A stretch of DNA of 64,000 nucleotides from Bacteroides sp. Its GTDB lineage: Bacteria; Bacteroidota; Bacteroidia; Bacteroidales; Bacteroidaceae. A model generated the notes under the pieces. The model was given only the letters and a program-made list of their open reading frames with translations. It had not been told where the DNA came from and did not search any database. The stretch's first letter is position 1, and the number at the start of each line of letters is the position of its first letter. Both the position numbers and the translations under genes were made by a program. Of the stretch, positions 8,971 through 18,463 are shown piece by piece. The stretch covers positions 62,001 to 126,000 of the forward strand of contig JAJQDI010000005.1 in the NCBI GenBank assembly GCA_021202275.1, in the 5' to 3' direction.

Positions 8971-9684
8971 ATGAGTATGAAGCATATCGTTGTTTTGTCT
9001 GGAGCAGGTATGAGTGCCGAAAGCGGTATCAGTACCTTCCGGGATACAGGAGGCTTGTGGGAGAAATATCCGGTAGAGCAGGTAGCTACTCCCGAGGGAT
9101 TTGCCCGGGATCCGCAACTGGTACTCCGTTTCTATAACGAACGCCGGAAGCAGTTGCTGTCGGTAGAGCCAAACCGGGGACATGAGATCCTGGCCGGACT
9201 GGAGGCGGACTTCCGGGTGTCTGTGATCACCCAGAATGTAGATAACCTGCACGAACGGGCGGGTAGCAGCGATGTCATTCATCTGCACGGCGAACTGATG
9301 AAGGCTTGTTCGAGCCGTGATCCGCAGGATCCGCGCTACATAGAAGAGTTGTCCGTAGATCGTTGGGAGATCCGCCTGGGAGACCGGGCCGGTGATGGTT
9401 CTCAACTTCGTCCTTTTATTGTATGGTTCGGGGAGTCTGTTCCGGAGATCGGCCGGGCGGCCGAACGGGTAGCAGAAGCGGATGTCCTCGTTGTCGTAGG
9501 GACTTCCCTGAATGTCTACCCGGCGGCCGGATTGCTGCATTACGCGCCCGCAGGCGTTCCGGTCTATCTGATAGATCCGAATGAGGTGCAGGTGGCAATT
9601 TCCAGACCTGTTCATTATATCTGTAAAGGAGCCTCTGCAGGAATGGCAGAGTTGAAAGAACTACTGGCCGGGCCTGGTAAATAA
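8971..9684 (+). CDS. cobB: NAD-dependent protein deacylase, sirtuin class III, zinc-less
   Basis: A 237-residue sirtuin that removes acyl groups from lysines using NAD+. The NAD-binding motifs are clear: GAGMSAESGISTFRD (about 10-24), TQNVDNLHERAG (about 89-100) and the catalytic His in HLHGEL. RFYNERR at about 52-58 carries the Y-x-x-R pair that in SIRT5/CobB-type enzymes selects succinyl- and malonyl-lysine. The two Cys pairs that bind structural zinc in most sirtuins are missing; that stretch (SSRDPQDPRYIEEL) has none. The last 24 bp overlap the end of the convergent GT2 gene. The symbol is given by analogy with E. coli CobB. Confidence 0.9.
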   Translation: MSMKHIVVLSGAGMSAESGISTFRDTGGLWEKYPVEQVATPEGFARDPQLVLRFYNERRKQLLSVEPNRGHEILAGLEADFRVSVITQNVDNLHERAGSSDVIHLHGELMKACSSRDPQDPRYIEELSVDRWEIRLGDRAGDGSQLRPFIVWFGESVPEIGRAAERVAEADVLVVVGTSLNVYPAAGLLHYAPAGVPVYLIDPNEVQVAISRPVHYICKGASAGMAELKELLAGPGK

Positions 9685-10413
9685 CCGGATCACAAACCAC
9701 AGGTGATAGCCTATGGTGTTCAACGTACCGTAGTGCTTGCACATGATACGAAAGCGTTCCATCAGGGAGGCTTTCCGGTTGGCCGTGGTAGTACCTTCGC
9801 TCAGGTAATCGATCAGGGTCAGGTGTGTATGATGCAGGATCGTGGCCTGTTTCATAATGCGGATGCACCAGTCGAAGTCGGCCGAGAAGCGGTATTGGGT
9901 ATCGTACCGGGGAGCCAGTACGCGACGTGGAAAGAAGGCCTGGTGACAGACCAGCATCCCCTGGCGGAAACTTTTCCAGGTGAGGTGTTCGGGAGCGGAG
10001 AGCCGGCGCATGCGCAGAAAATGTCTCTGCTCGTCTACCAGTGCGGTTTCTCCGTACATCACATCCGGCCATTCTCCTGCGGGCAGGGAATCGACCATTT
10101 GTTGCAGGGTCTCTGTGCAATGAAAGGTATCTCCGGCATTCAGGAAACAAAGGTAATCTCCTGTAGCCCGTTTCAGCCCTTTGTTCATGGCGTCGTATAT
10201 ACCCTGGTCGGGTTCGCTGATAAAAGTATGGATGTGGTTGCGGTAGTTTTCGACCACCTGCCGGGTATGGTCCTTCGAAGCCCCGTCGACCACAATATAT
10301 TCTATCTCCCCATAGGTTTGCGTGGCTACACTCCGGATGGTCTCTTCCAGATGCCGGGCTGCGTTGTAGGTAACCGTAATGACGGAAAAGCGGACAGCAC
10401 GTTGCTCAGGCAT
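9661..10413 (-). CDS. glycosyltransferase family 2
   Basis: Cytoplasmic GT-A fold transferase of 250 residues, expected to add a sugar to a lipid-linked glycan. The nucleotide-sugar site is at the N-terminus: FSVITVTYNAARHLEETI, then EYIVVDGASKDHT, and the acceptor-side GIYDAMNKGLKRATG. FLNAGDTF stands where the metal-binding DxD usually is. I chose the ATG at 10413 (MPEQRAVRF) because it overlaps the stop of the upstream GT4 gene by 8 bp, a typical coupled arrangement; the longer ORF start adds an unrelated leader. Its 3' end overlaps the sirtuin gene tail to tail. Donor and acceptor are unknown. Confidence 0.88.
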   Translation of the reverse strand: MPEQRAVRFSVITVTYNAARHLEETIRSVATQTYGEIEYIVVDGASKDHTRQVVENYRNHIHTFISEPDQGIYDAMNKGLKRATGDYLCFLNAGDTFHCTETLQQMVDSLPAGEWPDVMYGETALVDEQRHFLRMRRLSAPEHLTWKSFRQGMLVCHQAFFPRRVLAPRYDTQYRFSADFDWCIRIMKQATILHHTHLTLIDYLSEGTTTANRKASLMERFRIMCKHYGTLNTIGYHLWFVIRLFTRPGQ

Positions 10414-11671
10414 GATTTCCGGTGATCTGATTATAGATATCAATGTACTTTCTGGCAACTGCTCTTTCGGAATAATTGCCCGTCACTTTCCGTACCGCCT
10501 GTTCCGAAAGCAGTGTATATTCAGACTCGTTCAATGTCCAGAATATGCCATTGGCCAGGTCTTCGGTAGATCTGTAGTTGGCTACATAGCCATTGTGCAG
10601 GTGATCTATCATTTCGGGGATACCTCCTGTATGAAATCCGACGCAAGGTGTTCCGCAGGCCATAGCTTCCATGATCGTATTGGGAAGGTTATCTTCCAGA
10701 GAAGGGATCAGGAACAGGTCTACCGCGTTGTAAATATCCACCAGATCGTGTTCGTTGTTCACGTAGTTAAGCGGATATACCGGAAAAGGGAGCTGCTCTT
10801 CCAGTTGCTGCGATTTCTTTCCGAATACCGCGATTCCCAGATGATCTTTGTAGCCGGGATATTTCTCCGCCAGTAACTGTGACGCGCTGATCAGGTAGTC
10901 GATCCCTTTGCGCTTGTCGGTGATCTTGGCCGAACCGAACAGGATTAGTTTTTTGTCCTGGGGCAGTCCACACTTCTGGCGCGCTTTCTCTTTGTTGCCG
11001 GGTTTGAAGAAATTGGTATTGATCGGATTGGGAATGCTTTCGATCCGCTTGCCGATCAGCAACGCGCTTTTCGAAGCCACCCCTTTCAGCCACTGGCTAC
11101 AGGTCACAAACGTAATGTTGGTATTCTGGTACAAGTCGTGTTTTTTGTGGAATACTTTCCAGGACAGATCTTTGGTGCTGCTGCCGCCGTTGATGAACGG
11201 GCACGAGTCGCACTCCCGCTGATACCGGGTACACTCTCCCGAATAGTGGCAGATGCCGGTACAGGGCCACATATCGTGCATGGTCCAGACTACCGGTTTG
11301 CCGGAATCCAGTATCTTACGGATATTTTTCAGGGAAAGCATTCCCTGGTTGATCCAGTGCAGATGGATCACATCCGCCTGCCGGAATTCGGGCAGAGAGG
11401 TGATATCACTTCCTATATTGGCGATATCCACCGCGTAAAGGTCTTTCTTACTGAACCGTTTGGTGGCCCAGATCACTACTCTTTCCCAGAGAAAATTCCA
11501 TACGAGACGCCAGCTGTTCTCCATAGCCACCACACTCACCTGCTGTGTCTGTTTGTCTCTTACCAGCAGTTTTGCTTTGATCCCGTTATTTTTCAGAGCT
11601 TCCAGCAACCGGCTGGCAGCGATGGCTGCTCCTCCGGCACGTTCGGAAGTATTGATCAGAAGTATCCTCAT
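10406..11671 (-). CDS. glycosyltransferase family 4 (GT-B)
   Basis: A 421-residue GT-B retaining glycosyltransferase. The N-terminal domain starts MRILLINTSERAGGAAIAAS, a glycine-rich acceptor loop. The C-terminal donor domain has LILFGSAKITDKRKGIDYLI and the family signature PSLEDNLPNTIMEAMACGTP, where the E-x7-E motif contacts the nucleotide sugar. A Cys-rich insert (CTGICHYSGECTRYQRECDSC) near residue 130-160 is seen in some bacterial members. Start 11671 fits this N-terminus and the -7 element 18 bp upstream; the ORF-track start at 11743 would lie upstream of the promoter. It is divergent from the KDN cluster and coupled to the GT2 gene. Confidence 0.9.
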   Translation of the reverse strand: MRILLINTSERAGGAAIAASRLLEALKNNGIKAKLLVRDKQTQQVSVVAMENSWRLVWNFLWERVVIWATKRFSKKDLYAVDIANIGSDITSLPEFRQADVIHLHWINQGMLSLKNIRKILDSGKPVVWTMHDMWPCTGICHYSGECTRYQRECDSCPFINGGSSTKDLSWKVFHKKHDLYQNTNITFVTCSQWLKGVASKSALLIGKRIESIPNPINTNFFKPGNKEKARQKCGLPQDKKLILFGSAKITDKRKGIDYLISASQLLAEKYPGYKDHLGIAVFGKKSQQLEEQLPFPVYPLNYVNNEHDLVDIYNAVDLFLIPSLEDNLPNTIMEAMACGTPCVGFHTGGIPEMIDHLHNGYVANYRSTEDLANGIFWTLNESEYTLLSEQAVRKVTGNYSERAVARKYIDIYNQITGNHA

Positions 11672-11688
11672 TCCCTTACAACTTTCTG

Positions 11689-11696
11689 CAAAAATA
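11689..11696 (-). promoter_or_regulatory. -7 element for the GT4/GT2 operon
   Basis: Minus-strand TATTTTTG matches TAnnTTTG just upstream of the GT4 start at 11671. It forms a divergent promoter pair with 11762-11769. Confidence 0.55.
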
Positions 11697-11761
11697 GCGA
11701 TTTTGGAGCGAGCAGACGATAAATTCAACCTTTTTTTGGACAAATAGCTCTGAATTTATCC

Positions 11762-11769
11762 TATCTTTG
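11762..11769 (+). promoter_or_regulatory. -7 element for the KDN cluster
   Basis: TATCTTTG, an exact match, with TTTG at 11735-11738 about 23 bp upstream. The first ATG of the cluster follows 20 bp later. Confidence 0.6.
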
Positions 11770-11789
11770 CCTTCCTATAATACAATTCT

Positions 11790-12641
11790 ATGGCAGACAA
11801 AATGGTCCGGTTCCTGAGAGAGTTGTTCCAGAGTTTTCTGAGTATCGTGAAAATCCTGCTTTTCTCCCGTCGGGCTACACCGGTGAAAGATAATTTCAGA
11901 AATAGAGAAGAATTAGTGATCCTGGCCAACGGGCCTTCGCTGAATACCACCCTGGAAAGGGCGGCGGATTTTCTCCGGGATAAGACGCTGCTGGCGGTCA
12001 ATTTCGGAGTGCTCTCCCCTGTTTATGAAAAGGTACGTCCGGAGCTCTATCTGATAGCCGATCCTCTTTTCTGGACCGTGCCGGAAAAACGTGTACAGCT
12101 TTTTGGTACGTTGGCAGAGAAAACCACCTGGCCGCTTAACCTGCTGGTACCGGCCCGCGCCTGGCAGAATAAGGAGTGGCAACCCCTGTTGGCAGGTAAT
12201 CCTCATATCCGGCTGTGTCTCTACAACACTACTCCTATCGAAGGGTTCCAGGGACTGTGCAACTTTATTTTTCGCAGAGGCTGGGGGGTGCCCCGTCCGC
12301 ATAATGTATTGATCCCCTGTATCACCATCGGGCTGGGGTTGCCTTTCCGGTGTGTTTACCTGGCTGGTGCAGACCATTCGTGGCTGCCGGAGATCTCGGT
12401 GACCGACCGCAACGAGGTGATGATGCACCAGAAACACTTTTACGATCAGGGAACTTCCCGGTCGGAAAGGGCAATAGAGGTAGACCAGAGCACCACCCGC
12501 CTCCACAAGGTGTTGTATCACATGTATGTAGCTTTCAGTTCCTACTTCGTTCTGGAAGCATATGCCCGTAAACTGGGAAAAGAGGTGATCAACATTACTC
12601 CGGGGTCGTATATAGACGCTTTCAAACGCATGAAGGTATGA
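11790..12641 (+). CDS. GT42/DUF115-like Rossmann protein, candidate KDN transferase
   Basis: A 283-residue cytoplasmic protein. LVILANGPSL at about 42-51 is the nucleotide-binding loop shared by GT42 sialyltransferases (AGNGPSL in Campylobacter Cst-II) and DUF115/MptE-like proteins. VLIPCITIGLGLPFRCVYLA at about 172-191 and a following AGADHSW match the second half of that fold. It is the first gene of the KDN cluster and its stop overlaps the start of the CMP-sugar synthetase by 4 bp, so it is made together with the enzymes that activate KDN. I infer a role as the transferase that uses CMP-KDN. This is not shown by sequence alone; a DUF115 protein of other function is possible. Confidence 0.6.
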   Translation: MADKMVRFLRELFQSFLSIVKILLFSRRATPVKDNFRNREELVILANGPSLNTTLERAADFLRDKTLLAVNFGVLSPVYEKVRPELYLIADPLFWTVPEKRVQLFGTLAEKTTWPLNLLVPARAWQNKEWQPLLAGNPHIRLCLYNTTPIEGFQGLCNFIFRRGWGVPRPHNVLIPCITIGLGLPFRCVYLAGADHSWLPEISVTDRNEVMMHQKHFYDQGTSRSERAIEVDQSTTRLHKVLYHMYVAFSSYFVLEAYARKLGKEVINITPGSYIDAFKRMKV

Positions 12642-13393
12642 GAGACGGTATCATCATACAGGCACGCACAGGCTCTACCCGCCTTCACAACAAGATATTA
12701 CGTCCATTCTACGGCCAGCAACGTATCATTGATATCCTGATCTCCCGCATACGTAGTTCGTGTCCGGGCATCCCCGTGATACTGGCTACTACCCGGCAGC
12801 CGCAGGACGATGTGCTGGAAGAGGTGGCGCGGCAACACGGGATCTTCTTTTTCCGGGGCGAAGAAGATAATGTACTGGCACGTTTTCTGGGAGCTGCCGG
12901 TGCCTATGGCATAGACCGGCTGATCCGGGTCTGCTCGGACAATCCTTTTTTGCAAACAGATAGTTTCAACGAACTTTTCCGGGAGCATTCGGCAGAACCG
13001 GCAGATTATATCTCGTACGGATTTCCCGACGGTCGTCCGGTGATCCGTTCACACCTGGGGCTGTTTGCTGAACTGGCTACTACAGACGCGTTGAAGCGGG
13101 CGGCAGTGTGCGCGTCCGGAAGACCGGAGTATGCAGAGCATCTGACAACCTGTTTATATACACATCCCGGACAGTTCAGTTCCCGGTTGCTTCCTTTGCC
13201 GGAATCGCTCCGGCAACGGTACGATCTGAGGTTTACTCTGGATACCCACGAAGACTTTTCGTTGTTGCAGGAATTGTATGCTCTGTTTGTAGAGAGGGAA
13301 TTGATTGGTGTGGAAGGATTGCTGGGACTGGTAGAGGAGCGGCCCGGATACCTCAGTGGAATGCGGGACAATATCCGGAAGAATGAGAAATAG
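12638..13393 (+). CDS. SpsF-like cytidylyltransferase, likely CMP-KDN synthetase
   Basis: Nucleotidyltransferase of 251 residues that activates a nonulosonic acid with CTP. The N-terminal IIIQARTGSTRLHNKIL contains the phosphate-binding R-x-G-S-x-R-L motif of CMP-NeuAc/KDO synthetases and SpsF. FFFRGEEDNVLARFLGAA and RVCSDNPFLQTDSFNEL carry the expected metal- and sugar-binding acidic residues. It overlaps the upstream transferase-like gene by 4 bp (ATGA) and is followed 113 bp later by the synthase. Family knowledge: in B. thetaiotaomicron a CMP-KDN synthetase sits beside KDN-9-P synthase and phosphatase. The substrate assignment here comes from that context. Confidence 0.82.
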   Translation: MRDGIIIQARTGSTRLHNKILRPFYGQQRIIDILISRIRSSCPGIPVILATTRQPQDDVLEEVARQHGIFFFRGEEDNVLARFLGAAGAYGIDRLIRVCSDNPFLQTDSFNELFREHSAEPADYISYGFPDGRPVIRSHLGLFAELATTDALKRAAVCASGRPEYAEHLTTCLYTHPGQFSSRLLPLPESLRQRYDLRFTLDTHEDFSLLQELYALFVERELIGVEGLLGLVEERPGYLSGMRDNIRKNEK

Positions 13394-13506
13394 GAATTTC
13401 AGGAGGAAGATTTCAGTCCTTGTATTTTCCAATGTGTGTTATAAAGCGGATCCATGAAAAACTATTTTTTATTTTCAATCGTACATTGTAAATCAGTAAA
13501 TCGTAC

Positions 13507-14547
13507 ATGAAGCATACATATATAATCGGAGAGATCGGGCAGAACCACAATGGTTCGGTAGATATAGCCAAACTGATCGTGGAGCTGGTATCCCGTCCGG
13601 TGAAGGAGGAGGCCTTTGGTTTGGACCTGCGTCCGATGGACGCGGTGAAAATGACCAAGCGGGATCTGAAAGAGGAGCTTACCGTATCGCAGATGAACCG
13701 TATCTACGATTCGCCCCATTCCTTTGGCAGGACGTATGGAGAACACCGCGCTTTCCTTGAATTGACGGACGAAGAACATTTCGAAGTATATAAGCACGCC
13801 CGGTCCCTGGGCCTGGAATTTGTGGAGACACTCTGTTCCAGGGGATGCCTGTCCCTGCTCCGGTTGTTTACTCCGGATTATCTGAAAGTAGCCAGTCGCG
13901 ATCTGACCAATCTGCCTCTGGTGGAAGCGCTGGCGGAGACCGGTATCCCGATGATACTGTCTACCGGTATGGCCGGACGTAAAGAGCTGGATGAGGCGTT
14001 GGAGACGATCCATCGCTACCATTCTCGCATCTCTATCCTGCATTGTGTGTCGGAATATCCTACCCATCCCGATCATCTCAATCTCCGCAGCATGGAGTAT
14101 CTGAAAAAACATTACGGACAGTACCGGATCGGTTTCTCAGACCATACTATTGGCATTGCTGCCACGGCGGTTGCCGTAGGTCTGGGGGCGGAGATCATCG
14201 AAAAGCATGTCACCATTGACCGTCGCATGAAAGGTACCGACCAACTCGGTTCCCTGGGTCCGGATGGGGTGAACCGTATGATCCGGGACATCCGGCTGGC
14301 AGAGCGATGGATGGGCAGGGAAGAGCTCTATATCGACGAACATGTGGCGCAGGCAAAGGTGAAGCTGGAGCGTTCCATTGCCACGAAGCGGACACTGAAA
14401 CCCGGAGAGGTGATCACGGAAGAAGATATTCATCTGCTGAGTCCGGGTGACGGTTTCAAATGGACAGAACGCGATCAGCTGATCGGACGCGAAGTGTCTG
14501 TGGAGATCCCAGCCCATGAGATCATTTATCCCTCTTCATTGCGATAA
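13507..14547 (+). CDS. NeuB-family synthase, likely KDN-9-phosphate synthase
   Basis: A 346-residue enzyme condensing phosphoenolpyruvate with a phosphorylated hexose (mannose-6-P for KDN-9-P). The TIM-barrel part (about 1-280) has GEIGQNHNGS, the Lys-bearing DAVKMTKRDL, VKVAS-like YLKVASRDLTNL, and IIEKHVTID, the metal-binding His region of NeuB. The C-terminal SAF (antifreeze-like) domain (about 285-346) opens LERSIATKRTLKPGEVI. Full length for the family. No -7 element was found in the 113 bp before it, so it probably depends on the promoter at 11762. The KDN rather than sialic acid call rests on the adjacent phosphatase, which is diagnostic. Confidence 0.88.
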   Translation: MKHTYIIGEIGQNHNGSVDIAKLIVELVSRPVKEEAFGLDLRPMDAVKMTKRDLKEELTVSQMNRIYDSPHSFGRTYGEHRAFLELTDEEHFEVYKHARSLGLEFVETLCSRGCLSLLRLFTPDYLKVASRDLTNLPLVEALAETGIPMILSTGMAGRKELDEALETIHRYHSRISILHCVSEYPTHPDHLNLRSMEYLKKHYGQYRIGFSDHTIGIAATAVAVGLGAEIIEKHVTIDRRMKGTDQLGSLGPDGVNRMIRDIRLAERWMGREELYIDEHVAQAKVKLERSIATKRTLKPGEVITEEDIHLLSPGDGFKWTERDQLIGREVSVEIPAHEIIYPSSLR

Positions 14548-14582
14548 AACACGGAATATACCTGGATTTTTACCTATATTAA

Positions 14583-15104
<522 letters not shown>

Positions 15105-15304
15105 ACGGTCTTTTTTATAGGATAGATCTGTGTATTTGTATACGGTAACGATTCTCTGTATATGTAATCATACTTCTTTGTATATATGTAGTTAAGCTAC
15201 CTCGCCCTGATCGGATGCGATGAGTAAAGATATGAAAAAGCGGGGATTTAAATTCTTTGGTTCTGCCATTTGTTGTGTCTATTTACAGGCTATCGGATTT
15301 GTAA

Positions 15305-16252
15305 ATGATCACCTGGTCAGCTACGTATGTAAAAAATAAAAACATTTCATCCTTACTTTCTGATCCATTTGTGTCCTGGTTTGTTGAACGTCTACATACA
15401 GGAGGGAATGAGAAAAAAAGTCTATGGTTGGGGGTATGGTGTATAGTCGGGATGTGTGTATCCTGTGCGGAAGAGGTAAAGATACTGGATACGGAACCGG
15501 TAGCGGCAGGTGTAACAGATACACTGACCCTGGTTACCGATCTGCTGCCGGAGGTGGATACACTTCCTGTGCTTCCCTGTAAATGTATTTATCTTACGAT
15601 TGATGATTCACCTCTGAACGGAACTAAATATCTGGATAGTGTGATCGTGGCCGAAACCATAAAAGCAAATGTATTTATGGTAGGAAAGGCCATAGATGAA
15701 AGCCGTAAATTTCAGAATTATCATAAGATACTTCAGGAAAATCCATATATTGAGATTTACAACCACAGTTATTCGCATGCCAGCAACAGATACTTTCATT
15801 TTTATGGAGATCCTGCCTCTGTGTTAGATGATTTTGAGATGAACCGCTCGAAATTCCATATTGAACATAAAATAGCACGCCTGCCCGGACGTAACCTGTG
15901 GCTATTAGGGGACAGAAAAAGGAACTGCGACCAGCCTGCCGGACGAGCGGCAGCGTTACTTGCCGATGAAGGGTATCAGATATTCGGATGGGACTTGGAA
16001 TGGAGGTATGCCGCGGAAGACTATGTTCCGGAGCAAACCATTGATCAACTGGTGGTACAGGCCGAGTATCTGTATACCTCTTCACGCACCTTCACACCGG
16101 ACCATGTGGTGTTGCTGATACATGATCAGATGTTTGCCAGGAGGCACGAACAAAACGATCTGGGAGAACTGATCCGCAAACTGAAAGAGAAAGACTTTAC
16201 ATTTGAATACCTGACGGCCTATCCGGTCTCTATGGATGAAAGGCAGGAGTGA
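15305..16252 (+). CDS. NodB-like polysaccharide deacetylase lipoprotein, probable frameshift at the start
   Basis: Carbohydrate-esterase-4-like domain. IYLTIDDSPLNG matches the TFDDGP motif, NHSYSHAS matches the H-x3-H metal site, and VLLIHDQM matches the late catalytic His. The ORF as given starts at 15305 with no credible ribosome site, and its first 35 residues look non-coding. A strong AGGAGG sits 6 bp before an ATG at 15408. That ATG opens MRKK and, if one A were added to the A7 run at 15413-15419, would continue as a perfect lipoprotein signal ending VSC in this frame. As written, the ATG frame stops after 12 codons. So the true gene is probably 15408-16252 with a missing or slipped base. 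It lies between the KDN cluster and a flippase. Confidence 0.65.
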   Translation: MITWSATYVKNKNISSLLSDPFVSWFVERLHTGGNEKKSLWLGVWCIVGMCVSCAEEVKILDTEPVAAGVTDTLTLVTDLLPEVDTLPVLPCKCIYLTIDDSPLNGTKYLDSVIVAETIKANVFMVGKAIDESRKFQNYHKILQENPYIEIYNHSYSHASNRYFHFYGDPASVLDDFEMNRSKFHIEHKIARLPGRNLWLLGDRKRNCDQPAGRAAALLADEGYQIFGWDLEWRYAAEDYVPEQTIDQLVVQAEYLYTSSRTFTPDHVVLLIHDQMFARRHEQNDLGELIRKLKEKDFTFEYLTAYPVSMDERQE

Positions 16253-16324
16253 TCTGTAACTTCCACATATAGATCTACACCTTACATGAAGTATAAGATT
16301 GTCTGATCCGTAAGTCTGTTTCCT

Positions 16325-16861
16325 CTATTTATATCTGTAAAAAGTGAATGTTTTGGATACTCTCTTTCTTTCCGGCAGACGTGACTGCTTCCGGAATATC
16401 CGGTAATCGTCAGCCGACATGATCATTTTCAGATTCTCCAGGATCACCGGATCACATAGGGTATCTGTTCCCTGCTGGTGTACATCTATCATGCAATTAT
16501 GGACCAGGTCGATTTCGATACGGAACTGATGTTTCTCTTCCAGAGGAAGATAATATCCCGGCCTGCCATCCAGATACGTGATCATACCCATGGCAGCCCC
16601 ACTCTGATACATATAAACTTCTCCGTAAGGGTGGTAAAATGTCATATTCTGCATGACCGTCTTCATTCCGTCTATATACAGGGCATTGTCTTCCTCGTAA
16701 CCATCACCGGAATTCCATATCATCACATTGCAACGTTGCGTTATATAACTTACATCCGCCTCGATCATATTCGGTTGATGTGTGGATTGTTTTTTCCTAC
16801 CACACGATATGGGAAACATACATACTGAAACAAGCAAAATCAGTGTAAGGGATCGTATCAT
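16325..16861 (-). CDS. small lipoprotein of unknown function
   Basis: I do not recognise this family. The start at 16861 gives MIRSLTLILLVSVCMFPISC, a clear lipoprotein signal with the acylated Cys at residue 20. The ORF-track start at 17080 lies inside the flippase gene and is rejected. The mature 158 residues have aromatic- and Met-rich patches (MTFYHPYGEVYMYQSGAAMG) and a basic C-terminus (RLPERKRVSKTFTFYRYK). The start codon is 2 bp after the flippase stop, so the two are cotranscribed, which suggests an envelope role linked to glycan export. No enzyme motif is visible. Confidence 0.7.
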   Translation of the reverse strand: MIRSLTLILLVSVCMFPISCGRKKQSTHQPNMIEADVSYITQRCNVMIWNSGDGYEEDNALYIDGMKTVMQNMTFYHPYGEVYMYQSGAAMGMITYLDGRPGYYLPLEEKHQFRIEIDLVHNCMIDVHQQGTDTLCDPVILENLKMIMSADDYRIFRKQSRLPERKRVSKTFTFYRYK

Positions 16862-16863
16862 AA

Positions 16864-18306
16864 TCAGAGTTTCTTTTTGCGCAAAACAATAGCGAATAAT
16901 TCCTGCTGAATGTGGGAACCAAGCAGGCGGTTGAGTAACAGATAGATGCAGGCTCCTGCAGATATCCCTGTCACCAACAATAGAATGTCGTGGGTGAGGA
17001 ACAATTTCGTGCCCCATACGCCTAATCCCATCACTCCGGTCAATGCCACATAAGGAATCAGGTCTTTTGTCTGTCTCCACATCCCATATCCTGTCACTTT
17101 TTGTACATTGTACGAGGTAATGAGGTATTGGATCACACCTACTACCACCTGTCCGATGATAAGAGCGATGATCCCCATAGGAAGCGTTACGAAGATAGCC
17201 ACCAGTGTGAGTATATTCTTTATCACCTCTATCCGGAAGATGATACGGGTTTTTCCGATAGCCATGATGTAGTTATTGAGCAGAGAAGTGAGTACAAAAA
17301 AGATCCCTTTCAGCAGAAAAAGCTGGAACATAGGGACCGATTGGTTCCATTTGTCGCCGAACAAGGTATGGAACAGAGGGGTAGTCACCAGAATGAGGCC
17401 CACGAAGACAGGAAAGCTCAGATAGGCCGTCATGCGGCTCATCTTGCCAAATATCCGGTACATCCGTTCGTTGTCGTCTTGTATGGAAGCCAACGCCGGG
17501 AAAATGGCATTCCCGATGGTCTGACTAAGGGCAGTGATACCCATCCGGCTCCATTTATCGGCTTGCGTATAGAATCCGAGATCGCGTATGCTGTACCAGG
17601 TACTGATGAGCAAAGTGTAAATATTCTGAAAGAAGGTACTGATAAACGAGGCCAGCATCATGTGTGAACCCACTGCAAAGGTGCTGCGCAGGGATTCTCT
17701 GCTGAATTCCGCCTGGGGACGCCAGCTGCTGACGACCCAGAGGACAAGGGTTTTGAAAAAAGAGATAGACAACACCTGTACGACCAATGCCCAGATACCG
17801 TATCCATACAAGGCCAGAAGGATGGCAAACACAGCCGACAGAGAAAGGGCGATCAGGTTGGCCAGGGTCAGTTTACGGATATTCATGGTTTTCATCAGGA
17901 TCCCGGTCTGTACCAGACCCAGAGAGATAAATATAATTTGCAGGCAGACGACCCGGGTGAGCAAGATGAGGCGGGGCTCTTCGTAGTAACCGGCAATCCA
18001 GGGGGCAGTCAGGAACAGGAGCAGATAAATTGCCAAGCAAATACCCAGATTGAAAAAGAAAACCGTACTGTAGTCTTTGGAGATCGTGACCTTCTTCTGT
18101 ACCAATGCCATGGTGAATCCGCTGTCACTGAATATATTGGCGAAAGCGACAAACACCAGGATAATACCGAGCAGACCGAAGTCTTCCGGAGGGAGGATGT
18201 TGGCGAGGATCACCCCGGTCACGGCGTAACTCACCTGTGTGAACACCTTGTCAATGGTGCTCCATACCAGTGCGTTGACGGTCTTGGCTTTGAGACTATC
18301 ACTCAT
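16864..18306 (-). CDS. lipopolysaccharide/oligosaccharide flippase (Wzx-like, MATE superfamily)
   Basis: Inner-membrane protein of 480 residues with about 14 hydrophobic helices, of the polysaccharide-transport family that flips lipid-linked glycans to the periplasm. The N-terminus VNALVWSTIDKVFTQVSYAVTGVILANILPPEDFGLLGI is typical of the RfbX/Wzx group, as are FSDSGFTMALVQ and the conserved second-half GDKWNQSVPMFQLF. It is 2 bp from a downstream lipoprotein gene and close to the KDN and glycosyltransferase genes, so it may export the KDN-bearing glycan. The upstream 140 bp carry an 18-bp inverted repeat rather than a recognisable promoter. Confidence 0.88.
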   Translation of the reverse strand: MSDSLKAKTVNALVWSTIDKVFTQVSYAVTGVILANILPPEDFGLLGIILVFVAFANIFSDSGFTMALVQKKVTISKDYSTVFFFNLGICLAIYLLLFLTAPWIAGYYEEPRLILLTRVVCLQIIFISLGLVQTGILMKTMNIRKLTLANLIALSLSAVFAILLALYGYGIWALVVQVLSISFFKTLVLWVVSSWRPQAEFSRESLRSTFAVGSHMMLASFISTFFQNIYTLLISTWYSIRDLGFYTQADKWSRMGITALSQTIGNAIFPALASIQDDNERMYRIFGKMSRMTAYLSFPVFVGLILVTTPLFHTLFGDKWNQSVPMFQLFLLKGIFFVLTSLLNNYIMAIGKTRIIFRIEVIKNILTLVAIFVTLPMGIIALIIGQVVVGVIQYLITSYNVQKVTGYGMWRQTKDLIPYVALTGVMGLGVWGTKLFLTHDILLLVTGISAGACIYLLLNRLLGSHIQQELFAIVLRKKKL

Positions 18307-18463
18307 ATTTACGATTTGACGATTTACGATTTACAATTGAAATATGAGGATTTATTGCTTTGTCATGATTCATTCTTTGATTCTTACTAAGAAACGTTTG
18401 CGATTTACAATTGAAGCCATCTCCTGTGATGGATGGAGTACAATCAATCGTCAAATCGTAAAT
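18307..18463. repeat. 18-bp inverted repeat between flippase and metG
   Basis: ATTTACGATTTGACGATT at 18307-18324 recurs as its exact reverse complement at 18446-18463. The same ATTTACGATT word family recurs in between (18397-18412) and in other intergenic gaps near 13470, 21640 and 26005. The outer arm reaches the metG stop codon. Confidence 0.7.
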
